A stretch of 64,000 bases of DNA from Daphnia pulex. Taxonomy: Eukaryota > Arthropoda > Branchiopoda > Diplostraca > Daphniidae. Under the pieces are notes generated by a model that worked only from the letters and a program-made list of their open reading frames with translations, ran no database searches and was not told the origin of the DNA. Made by a program: the position numbers and the translations under genes. Shown in pieces: positions 13,881 through 25,900 of the stretch; the first letter of the stretch is position 1; every line of letters starts with the position of its first letter. The stretch is taken from assembly GCF_021134715.1 (NCBI RefSeq), contig NC_060021.1, forward strand, positions 434,001 to 498,000, in the 5' to 3' direction.

Positions 13881-15424
13881 AGAAGAGCGAGAGAGCAGCC
13901 AGGAGCCGAAATGAGCGAGTCAGTTGACGTATACCGCCGCGGTCGACCCACAAAACATCACAGGTCGAATTGAGATGCTTTTTCCGATCGGCTCTTACTC
14001 GTACCTCTCCATCCAGTCTAGAGCTCTTTCAAACGGCGAGGGGGGTTATATTCCAGGCTCCCAGTAAAAAAAGAAGGTTCTATGTACATGTACCGTATAC
14101 TACTAACCCCCCTATAGTTATTATACGGAAACTTTTATTTTTTTATTATTATTATCCGTGGATGGATGGGGTCGGCAGCAGCACAAGCGAAAAAATAAAA
14201 AGAAGCGAGGGAGAAAAAACTGTCAGTCAGGAATCTTTTTATATTGCTGCTGCATGTTGTGTATAACCCCGTCAGTCTGTTACTTTTCTTTTTACTTGCT
14301 AATGGTCTCTATCCTCTATCCTATCCAGTGTATATTTACTATATAGTAGCTCTCTCCGATTACAATCTTCGCCCCCCCCTCTCTATTCCACCTCCCACTC
14401 TGTCCTTTTCATCTCTCCTTTTTCCAGTTGAGTTTGGTGGGGAGACTCACAAAAGTTGTTGGGTAAATGACTTGTTAGATGGGAGCACAATGTTACACCT
14501 GGTACACTATGTGTGTGCAGTTTGGTCTGTTATTATATAGAGGGGGCAAATAAAAAAGAAAATCTTTCGGTAAAAGTTTAAGACACTGACAACAATCTAA
14601 CCTTTACCGGCTATTATCATCCATATCCATATCCTTTTATATATAAGTGTGCCAATAGGAGGAGGCCCCATTAAGAGCAGCGCACCTATAGAAATAGAGT
14701 AACTAATAGGCCATGTCTATTAGTTTCGATTCGCTGTGTGCAGTCGTAGAGTTTCGCAGTTGTTAATGCAATCGGCTTTCCCTCTACTATATATACGCAC
14801 AGGGTCTTCTCCTTCTCCTTGTGATGTGTGCAGCGATATAAAAGCCGTAGATAATGATCTGTGTGTGCTGTACACTCAGACAGTGAGTGCGCGGTCTGCT
14901 GGCACACGGGAATCCGAGATGGTTCATATAATAAAGCTTTTCTTCTTCTTTTTCTTCTTACTCCCATTCTTTTATATCCTTTTCCTCTGGACGGGTCTCT
15001 CTTGTACGTAGGCTGGAGGAGCAGTTCCGGTGTGTAGAGATGCTGCTAGGCAAGATTGTTGTTACTAAGGTAACGAGCCGGCTCAGCTTCACAGTTCTAG
15101 TTATATTCGCCGCTGTCTAGTACTCCATTATTTGGATTCGTCGAGTACTATATGCGCCATATAAGACTTATATAGTACAGAGGGGCTGGTGTAGATATTT
15201 ATACATACGCCGCTGCTGTATAGAGAGAGTTTGAGACCCATTACGTATAGTGGGTTGCTGCCGCCGTATTGTATCGTTATTCCACTGTGGCATCTCTATG
15301 GCCAGCCAGCCGGCCATTGGGTCGGTGTAGAAGAAAAAAGGGGCCAGCGGATTGCATTGAGATTCCGGCGGACATCAATCCTCACATATTGCTTCACGTC
15401 TCTGTGTGTACGGCAGAGAATGCG

Positions 15425-15441
15425 GAGAGAGAGAGAGAGAG
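15425..15441. repeat. (GA)n microsatellite
   Basis: GA dinucleotide run of about eight units. Confidence 0.8.
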
Positions 15442-16758
15442 CTTGACCCAATACGAACGTGTGTAGCTATAGCCCCACAATATATACCAGGCGCAGTCGG
15501 ACGGGCGGGGGGATATATGAAATCAAACCAAAAGGCTCACACATGTTGGAGAAAAGGAAAAATACACAAGTGGAGGGGAAATTGGATGTGAGAAAGAGTC
15601 GCCAAAAGACGACGAATCGATAAGACCTACCCACTAAAAAAAGGAGTCGATATAAATTTATTCCCAGGATGTTTCGTCTTGTGGTGTGCACAAACACAGT
15701 CAGCCTTGTTAGCGGCGGCTTTAAAAATAAAATAAATAGCACCGAAAAGATTTCTATAGAGTAGGTCGAATGCAATATATAACTTCATTACTCATGGGCG
15801 CGTATTACGCCCACGGGGCCAGCAGCAGCAGTGTAGAGTTTTTGGTGTGTGTTCCTTTTGTCTTGGACATGTATAGTAGTGATGAATCCAAATCAAGGAC
15901 TATTTAGTAATTTAATCCGAGCGAGAAAGAGTTGTTCGATTCAATTACATTAGTGTCGTCTTCATTTCCTCCGAAAATTTATTTCTCTTTTTTTTCTTAT
16001 ATTTAAAAGATCAATAGTGATTGACTTATTGATTAGATCATATAAACCTTGTGTGTTGTTGTATAGGCTCTGGCCGGAGAGACGGTTGCTCATTCTTACC
16101 GCCACCGGTAGAGTGGCGCTATCGTCTTGGGTGGGAGGAGCCAATCGTTTTGAGGGGGAGAAGAAGAACTGTCGGACCTTCAGTCGGCCGTCAGCCCCAG
16201 CCAAGGACATACGTCGTGTGTCGAGTTTAATCCAATCAACTGAAGAAGCAGTAGAAAGAAAAAGGCAACCAGGGACATAACAACAATTTTTCTTATTCTA
16301 ATCTGCTGGACGATCGTTCGATTGTGCCAGGGGATTTTTCCGCGGATTTGCAAGTGTTGCGTGAGTGAGTGAGTGAACGAGTCGAAAGTATGACTACCTG
16401 AGTGTAATAGTTTCAGTTTGGACACGGATTTGTTTTTCTCTGTTTGTCCACACACGCGGGCTTCTTCCATTTTCAACTTATTTTGGGCTGTGTCTCTTTT
16501 AGTCGTTGAGCCGTTTGGTTTGAGCGGCTCATCATCAGTGTTGTCGATTGTGAAACAACAACAACAACTTGTCAGTTGTGTGTGTCTGTCGTGTGTGTGT
16601 CTGTGTGTTGCGTGTGCCGAGTGAAACAGGTAGTGTCTGTGTGTGTCTCAGCCCAAAAGTGCAGTTTATACCAACTAGTTGGCCATTTTCACCACTTGTG
16701 ATTGTAACAAATTTTACTGGAGATTGGAATCGGCGTTCACCTGGGCTCTAGTTCATAC

Positions 16759-16785
16759 ATGACGCAACGGAGGATTTGGCACTAG
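16759..16785 (+). promoter_or_regulatory. 8-codon upstream ORF before robo
   Basis: ATG at 16,759 opens a frame of eight codons ending in TAG at 16,783-16,785. This is 15 bases before the first in-frame robo ATG (16,801) and 78 before the second (16,864). If transcribed in the leader it would act as a short uORF dampening or tuning translation. Whether it lies in the mature 5' UTR cannot be seen. Confidence 0.4.
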
Positions 16786-16863
16786 ACTTGGGCAGGTGAT
16801 ATGCATCGGACTGATGTTTTTGCTGGCAACAATCGTTCAACCGCCGCCATCGATAGGTCGAAA

Positions 16864-16975
16864 ATGTCGCATGCACCATCATCATCATCCTGCCGACTCA
16901 CGCCCGCCGGATTACTTAACCGTCTCGTCGTTTTGCTCCTCCTCCTCCATCAAATCCCGTCATCTGTCGCCAACG
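16864..16975 (+). CDS. robo: robo coding exon 1 (signal peptide)
   Basis: Encodes a hydrophobic leader (core LVVLLLLL, then a likely cleavage region SSVANG). The donor GTAAGG begins at 16,976 and the exon ends in phase 1. The first base of the split Gly codon joins GC at 23,183-23,184. The frame is also open from ATG 16,801. Confidence 0.85.
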
Positions 16976-19900
16976 GTAAGGTCCCGTCTCGTCTCGTCTT
17001 GTCTTTCTTCTTCTTCTTTTTCATTTGTCTGGGCGCGTTCGGGCAAGAAAAAACACAAAACAAAATGTCTGCCCTTGAACCATCAACACAATTTTCGATC
17101 TGTCCCGACATGTCCAAAGCAGATGCTCCCCCTCCCTTCTATCCAACTTTAGTTAATGAGAAACACGAGAGAAATTTCGAATCAAAAAATGAAGAAAAGA
17201 TTCAGAAATTAGGCCGCTCCAATGATGGGCATCTGATGTGGTGATGGGCCGGTTCCTCCAATCTGACGTGAGACACATGTTCACAATAATGATGGATCGA
17301 TGGCCGCTAGTCTGTTGTTGTTGTTGTTGTGGCCATCTTTTTCTTTTCTTACCTCACCACCCAGGTGTGCTGCTCGGCCCCTTGGAACTTTTTTTAAAGT
17401 TCATCTTCTCTCAGGGTTGTTGTTGGTAATTCCAACGTTTCCTCCGCACGGCTCGTTCAGATGGTTGCATAATCAATAGGTAATTACACACAGGCGCAGG
17501 TAGTTTTCTTCTTTCAGATTCCGTGAGAGACGTCAGCCAGTCACAGAGATGAGTTTCTGATGGCTAAGAAAATCCAATTTCATTTCCCAGCTCGACGTCG
17601 TATAGATAAGAGCGTCTCTTTATTTTTTAAAAGCGACGGCTCTTGTATGTACCTCATACTCTTCATTAACAGTTAATTTTGGCTGATCAGTTTGTTTGTT
17701 TTTTCCCCGTTGGATCGCCCACGTTTTTTCACGAGCAGTTTCACACGCTCTCGTGAAAAATTGTTGACTCATTTTTGTTTTTCCCGTCCGATCGCCTCGA
17801 TTGTTTGCCTATAAGAAACAAACGGCGTTTACATTTTTTCGACGTGCCGGGACGAGAAATGGCCGTTGGTTACCTCAGCAACGGATCCTCCTCCTCCCCC
17901 ACTAACTCGGCCGCCGTGTAGAGACTTAAAGCCCCGGCTCCTCTTTTAAATGCCTCATCACGATGTCTCGTCTGCATTCACGTGATTCTTTCCCTCCACC
18001 AACCAGAAAAAGAAAGAAAAACAAAAGAATCAAAAATCAAAACAAAAGCCATCCGCATGTTTTGTGCTCCGAGGGATTTTTCTTTTTCTTCGTGAAGGAA
18101 CGTTTCCGGTCACGTCTTTTTTTCGGGACTGGGTTTCGGGGATCAGATGAGAGAAGCAACCAACAAATCAGTCCGTTTCTTCTCTCTTTCCTCTTCTTCT
18201 ACTTTAGCCACTTTTGTGTGTTGAGCCTCTTGTGCGCCAGCAGAGAGTCTCTCTGCCCAACGCAAGTCGTTAGCTGACACGCGACATGGTCTTCTGCATC
18301 TGAGCCAAAGTGAAGAAGTCATTAAGAACTAAACAACTTCGAAAGAAGGGTGGCGGGCCCAAAAGAAAAACGTGAACGGACCAGGGAGCTCGGGACCGCG
18401 TTTGGAATGTCAACAGCCCAAGTGAACGTACAGGGGGGCGGCCAGCCCAGCTAAAAAAAAAAATCCTTTTTCTTCCCCAATTTTTCCTGTTTGTTTTATT
18501 TTCTCTTGTCTCTTTGACGTTTTTTCGCTCTTTGTCTAGTCTCCCCTCTCCATCTTTCCTCATTTCCACACTTCGTATATTAGTCGGTCGTCCGTTTGCA
18601 CGATAGTAGGGGAGAAGGTCTACGCTGGCCGTGAGCTGCTAAGCGAGTTGGGAATACAAATATGCCCAGCAGAGTGATATAATAACTCTTGTGCTATTGA
18701 TATATATATCGGCGGTGGTGGAGCCGTGCCCAGCCCCTTCTCTGCTCCTGCCACCCTGTAAATGTGTCGTGACGCTCTGACGCGGAGACTCGAGGTGACA
18801 AGCGCAGAGAAACGGTCATCACTCCGTCAAACCAACTGCGACGGGTCCCCTTCTTATTATTCTTCCAACTCTTTTTCTTTCTTTTTTGGCACGGGACTAT
18901 AGCAACAGTAGAACTCGACTCGATTTGGCTTCACCGATAAACTACCAAAACAATTGGCACGCGGAAATGCCTTTAGTCTTCTTCTCTGTAGGCCGAAATC
19001 AAGACGTTATTTGAGACTCTTGCTCGTACCTCACTCTTGGATATCTTTTTTCGTGAGCTGTCTGCCTCCCGTCTGATTGGGAACGAGCCGAGATTCCACG
19101 AACCTCCTCTTCTACTGTTGCTGTTGCTCCTGATTTATTGCAATTGAGAATTGGTGGGGGGTGCCTTGGCGTGAAGGAAACGGGCGGGTCTCTTATCTAT
19201 GCATACTATCCCCCCTGTAGAACAAGGCTAACTCTCTACAGTCGTTTCATTTCCAATGCAAATATTCGACACTCACTCCAACCTCATCTATATGGCCGAG
19301 CGTGGCCGAGTCTCTTTTTGTTTTTCTGCAATTTGCCTATACGAAATTGTCAAGTGTTTTTTTGGGCTGGACGAATTTTGTTGGAAAGTTGCGCCACTGG
19401 GCCAACGTCTATTGTAGATATGAATCATGTGCCGACCGGATGGGCAGCAGCAGCAGCCCGGCGTGAGTTGAACGCAACTGAATAATTCATCTGCATACGG
19501 ATCACACACACACACACAACAGAGTGAGAGTATGTGTGAGAGAGGGAGGGAAAGAGAGAATCTACATGTCTAGTCGATACATCCATAAATAACTCTTGTG
19601 AATAAATGTGAGCGACAGCGCTCGTCTGCTGTAAAAAAAGCAGCCAGCTGTTGGTTACGGAGGCATAGCTAATCAAAGGCACACACACATCGACATGGGC
19701 GCGTGTCTAATAGCAACAAAAAAATGCATTTTGGTGTTGGAACGACGAGCTGCGTTTTTATTTCTTTCTCTCTTTTGTGTGGTCGTGTAAAAGGTTAGAC
19801 TCTGATTGCCGTATAGCTTTTTGTATACACATCGAACGACGTGCTTGTGTGGCACACGCAATAATTGCCGTGCTGTGCTACAACACAAGGGGCGTGTGTG

Positions 19901-22900
19901 CTGTGTGTGCTTGTGGGTTGCCTTGGAATATCAATAGCGCCGTCGTCGCGATGGTGACCGGTGGCGTTGACTTTCTGTCTCACACGTATGCACCAAATGG
20001 GGTAGTGGGTGGGGTTGGGATATTTTATACAGTATGAGCTCACGACTTGGCCCCCTCGTCTCAATAAAATGATATTTAAAAAATAAAAGAAACATGGGTC
20101 GTATAATATGTCTTCCTGTTGTCGTTATACGTCGCCCGAACAATAGACCACCGATTGTGAAATTGTTTCATTTAGAAAAAAAACGAAAATTGGCTAATAT
20201 AAATGGCAGTGGCTCATTTTTCCAATTGGGTTTCAGGTCTAGTAATGACGCCATCGAATTGTCGTCTGATTTTGTTTCTTTTTATTTTTATCTGGGCGAT
20301 ATCGAGGAGAGAGAGGCCATTCGCACCCTTGGTCTAATGTACCGTGTACCGATTTTTTGGTCGTCCCGGATTCTCTCGAGGGAAAATTGGGTTCTATATG
20401 GCACGACATGCGCATTGGTCGCAGTCATCCGTCTACTACACATTCAAAGTACATTACCGGAAATGTGTACATGCACCGATCAACTGTCGACTGTGACTAA
20501 CACGACGTGAATTGAATTGATTCCATTCCCAGCTCACGATTTCTTCGGTACATCTTCCGGTGTCGTCGTAGACCCCCCTGTAACATTCTTTTATACCAAA
20601 AGATATCTCTCTCTGCCTATTGATGTAAATATTTGATTGTTGAAACCGACTAGTTGGGTGGGTGGGTGTTGAGCGTAAGTGAGTCGAAGGAAATCGATTG
20701 CATCGCTGGGTGGGTGGGGACAGAGACACAAAGACAAAAGTGCCAAGTCGAATAGGAGAGACGAGACGAGAGAGAAACGGAGCGTCTAATTGCGCTGTCG
20801 TCGTCTGTGTCTAGTCTCTCATGTCTGTTCATCGATTCATTTATGTGTAGGAGCTAGTGGAGCGTGTTGGCATCGCCACTCGATATTATCGATCCGCTCC
20901 TACTACTCGCTCTTCCTTCAAGAAAGGGCAAAAATCGATGCAGATCATATTAGATACTGTACATATAGCGGGTAGGGGGAACTGTACTTGTATGTCGTCC
21001 GCCTCTCTCGGCCGCCCGAGTGTCACGCCGGCCAGCTCTTCTCCTTCTACTTTTGGAATTTTTGATATTTTGACACGAAAATGCAACTGTCGGAGGAACG
21101 ATGATGCGAGAGATCATGGCCGTCGTCTTGTTAATGTTTCGGATCAGATCGATACATAGTAGAGCGACTGCTGGTACTGTATACAGTGCGCATTTCTTAT
21201 ATAAAAGCCCACCCAAGACTCTCACGACACCGTCCACTGTACAACTGCAGATGTCTCTGCCGTAGGTGCTCTGCATGTGACACGTCGAAAGATAGAGGCT
21301 ACTCTCTTTCTATTATTATTGCCCAGGTGGCCGTGATCGTTTAACACCCTCGTTTACGGTTCAATGCGTTACACACATTTCGGTGTGTGTGTGCTTGGAT
21401 TATATACCTGGCCTTGTATACAGCAATGAATTGCTTCATTAAAAAGAACTGGTATACTTCTTTTATTGTTAGCGAGCGCACAACCACCTTTTTAGAATAA
21501 AAAAGGTGTCTGGAAGTGAATGGGGACCATTTTCAGGTCGGAAGGAGACGGGGGGTGAAAAACTAAACGAGGGAGAGAAAGAACAACCACACGACGTAAA
21601 GAAAAAGAGACGAGTTATATAACGTGGTGGAAGCCATATAGCGGTCGTAATGTCTAGAAGAGCAAATGACGATGGAAACTGACAATCCAGCCAGCCAGCA
21701 CCCCTTTCAATGGAATGCCATTCTCCAGTGCCTAGGAAAAAAGGAAAAAATCTGGAGAGTTTTTCTTTCTTTCTTTCTTGATCTTTCCTCGTGTTGAACA
21801 AGAATCGGGCGCGGACAAAAGTAAAAAAAGGTTCGAAAATGCGCAAGTTGTTCACTTCCAGGTAAAAAGGGGCCAGCAGCAGCAGCTCATTCATTCCCTT
21901 TTTCTCGTCCAGGAGTATTTTTCCTTTCCCTGGAACATATCGGACACGCACACATAGACATAAAAGAAGATAATACAAGAGAGAGTCGCGACTCTCCCGC
22001 TGGCCGAATAATACACACATGCATATCTCCCAGAGTTGTCTGAGGTGACGGCCCTCAAACGACTTTTTCCTTCTATTCTTTCCCTACAGATAGATCCCCC
22101 CTTCGATATATTTTACCTCTTGTCGAGTACCTCACCTGGAAGGAATAATAACCCACACACTCAATATCGAACTGTTATTACTAGACATTGTTATTATTAC
22201 GATTTTTCTTCTTCTATTGAGAAAAAGTTGAAGTGGGGGGAGAAAGTGTGTGGGTTGGAACGAACCGGGGATGAATCGGTTTGGTCGGAGAAGAGAGAAA
22301 GAAAAACCGTCGTCGTCGTGCATTTTTACAGCTGAGAGGTGCAGGGGTGGAGGGTCTCGTGAAATCGATGACGACAAGGGAGGAGGAAGAGGAGGCAGCA
22401 CAACAAGAAGAAATAGGCGCCGGTGTATATTTATACACACGGACACACACGCAACATCATCGTGTATAGCCTTGGCTGGGTCCCCCCCCCCTGTCATCGT
22501 GATGAATGAAGTCAGTTGGGACTCTTTGAGAGAAGAGAACTGGGCGACTTCTCTTGTGTGTTTGGGGTGGAGTCGACGACGACGAGGAGGGGTTCATCAT
22601 CCGAGTGTATAGAGTGGGGCACAGCAGATGTTTTCAACTTGGTAATATATATGTGTACAACTACTACACTCGACAGAGGCCCCCCTTCTTATAGTTCCAA
22701 ACATGTTTCGACTATTGAGTATTGAGTCGCTGGATATTCCCGACTCTCTTTTGTCCGAATCTACTATACAGGAAATAGAAAAAAAGAACTCGTACATGTA
22801 GTAACTTGTAGCTTTCATTCAATTCGATTATTGATTCAATGCCGACTAATGAAAAGTGCAGAGTACCTATAGAGAAAAGTACACATCCAATCCATCGTCG

Positions 22901-25900
22901 TCGTAATTTTTTTTCAATCAAGTTGATTCCGGGCTGTTGGGCCAAATAAAAAGGGGGAAAATGGCCAACTTGATCATTTTGATGGATATGAAAAAAAGGA
23001 GTTTTTTGTCAGTTAAAGATGGCGGCAATCCATCTCCATTTTGGCCGTTTCATGCGCCAGCGCGTTCGTGTTTGAATTTTATTTTTTTCTTTGGGGATTT
23101 GTGAACGATTCAAGTGGTATAACGGATAAATATCTAATCAACTTTTCTTTTTTTTACTTTTTCTTATTGTAATGGCATATAGGCGTGATGCGATCACCGC
23201 GCATCACCGAACACCCGACGGACATGACGGTGGCGCGCAACGATCCCGTGACGCTCAAGTGCTCGGCCGACGGCAGTCCGGCGCCGACCATCGAATGGTA
23301 CCGCGACGGCGAGCTCATCATCAGCTCCAACGGGCAGCAGCAGCACAGCAAAAGCGGAGGTGGAGGTGGAGGCAATAGCCACCGGGTGATGCTGCCGGGC
23401 GGCGATCTCTTTTTCTTCCGTGTCGTTCACGGACGCAAGGAAAGCGACGCCGGCCTCTACTGGTGTTTGGCTCGCAACCCGCAAGGCTCGTCCCGATCAC
23501 GCAACGCCACTCTCACCGTCGCATGTAAGTGCAATGTCGAATCTCATTTTCAATTTATCCTTTGTTGGTTTTTCCCCTCCTTCTTTCTTGACTTTATTCC
23601 CGCGTGCTACGATCGTGAGAAATGGGCGATTGCCCATCTGCTGCTGGACAAGCTTTTCATTGTGAATAGTAGTTGCATTTTGAGGGGGGAATGTCGGGAT
23701 TCGTTAGATCAAATTTTTATTTTTTTTCGGCTCCCGAATCAAACGCAACGGGCTGCTAACCAGTTGGGTAAACTCTGTTGGTCAATTGTTGAGCACGAGT
23801 GGAGAGTGGGACGTCATTTAATGGCTGGCCAAAATGAGGAAGAGAGAGAAACGTTTGCGTGAGTAGAGATGAAGAGAAAAGATCCGGGAGCCTGATGCTG
23901 TGAAATTCGAATGAATAAATAATTGCATTTCGAGAGACAAGATGGAAGGCGAAAGAATGTCGATGGGGGGAAATCAAAAAACGCTTCTGTGCTGCTGCAT
24001 GTTGCGTAATCGCTTCTTCTTCTTCCAACTGGAGGAATTTAAGGACGTTGACGCCATCCGGCGGCTGCCCGGCATGAAGAAGGGAATCCCTGGGCAGCGA
24101 CGAATAACCAACTTTAATGAGACGCGATAACAATCAACTTTTTTAGACCCATCACCTCCCCTCAGCCATTTTTCAAACGTAAAAGAACCGCCGCCGATCA
24201 AGAGATTTTCCATCTTGTTTGTTCGTCTGACGTTGGTTTGTGTTGCGGATGGTCTGGCGAGAAAAGTGCCGGTATTGTTCACGTTCGAGCCGGTGGCCAT
24301 AACATATTTCATTGCTGGCATCTCAACCGTATAGGCAACGCTAGCAGTCAAATTTCGTTATAGGAGAAAGTCCGGTCCGGTTATATTTATTTTTTTGCAC
24401 GCGCCCAGTGTTGCCGCTTGATTTCGTCCGTAAGAAGAGAGAGAGGGAGAATGAGAGTCGACGGCCCATTAAGATCAGTGACCGCAGGGGACAGGTGCGC
24501 GTGTGTGCAACGTGTGAAATAGCCGAGCGATTTATGAGCCCGCCTCTATTCGCCCAGCTAGTGGCCAGTCGGTTAGCAATGAGAGTTCTTGATCATCCCG
24601 GCCGGCAATTAGATTTCCACGTAACATCTGAAAAGGAAAAATAAATAAAATAAAATGAAATAGTCATCCGTAGAAGAAGATAAGAAGTGAGAGGGAAAAA
24701 GAGATGCGCTCGGCCGGGTCCAGGTGAGAGAATTTTCGGGATCGGTTCCACTACGCGGACTCGGTCGTCACGCCTCTTAAATCTTCTTCTTGTACACACG
24801 CCGGCCACATCCCCCCTCCACCACCACCAGCATTTCATTTCAAAGAAGGGGGATAGACGTAGGTTTTTTACATTTTTCGGCGAGTCCATTCAGACATGGC
24901 TGTGTGGGCTCTGTGAGAAAAAAGAACTCGGTTGGCTATTTCCTTGACTTGAGCAGTTGAAACAGGGAAACAACCCAAAAATCTTTTAATAAAATCAACA
25001 CTATCGTCTCCGGCGTGTTTTTCTCTCTCTCTTCTCATTTCCCTGTCCCATTTCATTTTTATTTAAAAAAAGACAATCAAAAAGGAGGACATGTAACGAT
25101 CGTTATCGGTCCCCTAAACGGTAAACTCAAAGAGAAAAAATCGGAAAAAATATTTTGAAGAGAGAAACTATGGGTCTAAATAATAGGCAGAGGGTATAGA
25201 AAGAAATGTGTGTAAGGCTCGGCTGTTGATGATTTGACCCCGGTGCCCGTTTCGGTTGCAAATCATCGGGATCTTTTTTCTTTTCTTTTCTTTTCCCCCT
25301 TCACGAAACAAGCGAGAGAGGCAGAGAGATAAGTTGTTATTTCCTATCTAGCTCTTTTCTCTCTTTTGTGATGTCAGCGCCCCCTGGCCGCCCTTGTATA
25401 TTGTGCCGTGTCCGCGTCTAATTTGAATGAGAGAGTTATGCAAGGGCCGGCCTATCGTTTCGACAACTGGGCGCGCGTGCGTCTATTCTTTTCCCCTTTT
25501 TCTTCATTGGATTCGTGACCTCATCTCGCCTTTTGATCACGACCGATCACGGCCCAAAAAAGAAATAAGGGGAATAGACGTGGCGACGCGGTCGACAGAC
25601 AAGACATTCATCATTTGGCCCAGAGGAATGAAGGAGGAAAATATTTAAGGGGTCGGGAATGATTGGAACGGCTGGACCGCCAGCCAGGGCTCTCGCCAAA
25701 AAATGAAACTAACGGCCCCGCACAATCTCTCGTCTCTATCATCGCCCGTTTTTCCCCGTCGCGTCATCTATTATTAGAGAATATTGACCGCGCGCGTGTG
25801 CTGTGCCGACATTCATCAAACTACCGACCTGTCCGACCCTCTGATTACTCTTCTCTTTACCAACTTTCCCATTTACCGATAAAACAAAAGAGTAAAAAGT

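Larger units (their letters stand above)
9131..16758. other. non-coding sequence upstream of robo (part 2)
   Basis: No recognisable gene. There are several microsatellites: an AAAAG array, a GA array, GTGA units at 16,361-16,376, and GT-rich DNA at 16,569-16,650. TATA-like strings occur, the best at 13,854. The last few hundred bases before 16,759 are probably promoter and 5' UTR of robo. TCAGT initiator-like motifs occur near 16,529 and 16,571, but none is decisive. Confidence 0.5.

Noticed and set aside
14820..14860. Further TATA-like strings such as GATATAAAAGCC, and TATATAAAAG near 21,200
   Set aside because: No initiator at the right spacing and no reading frame downstream; common by chance in this DNA.
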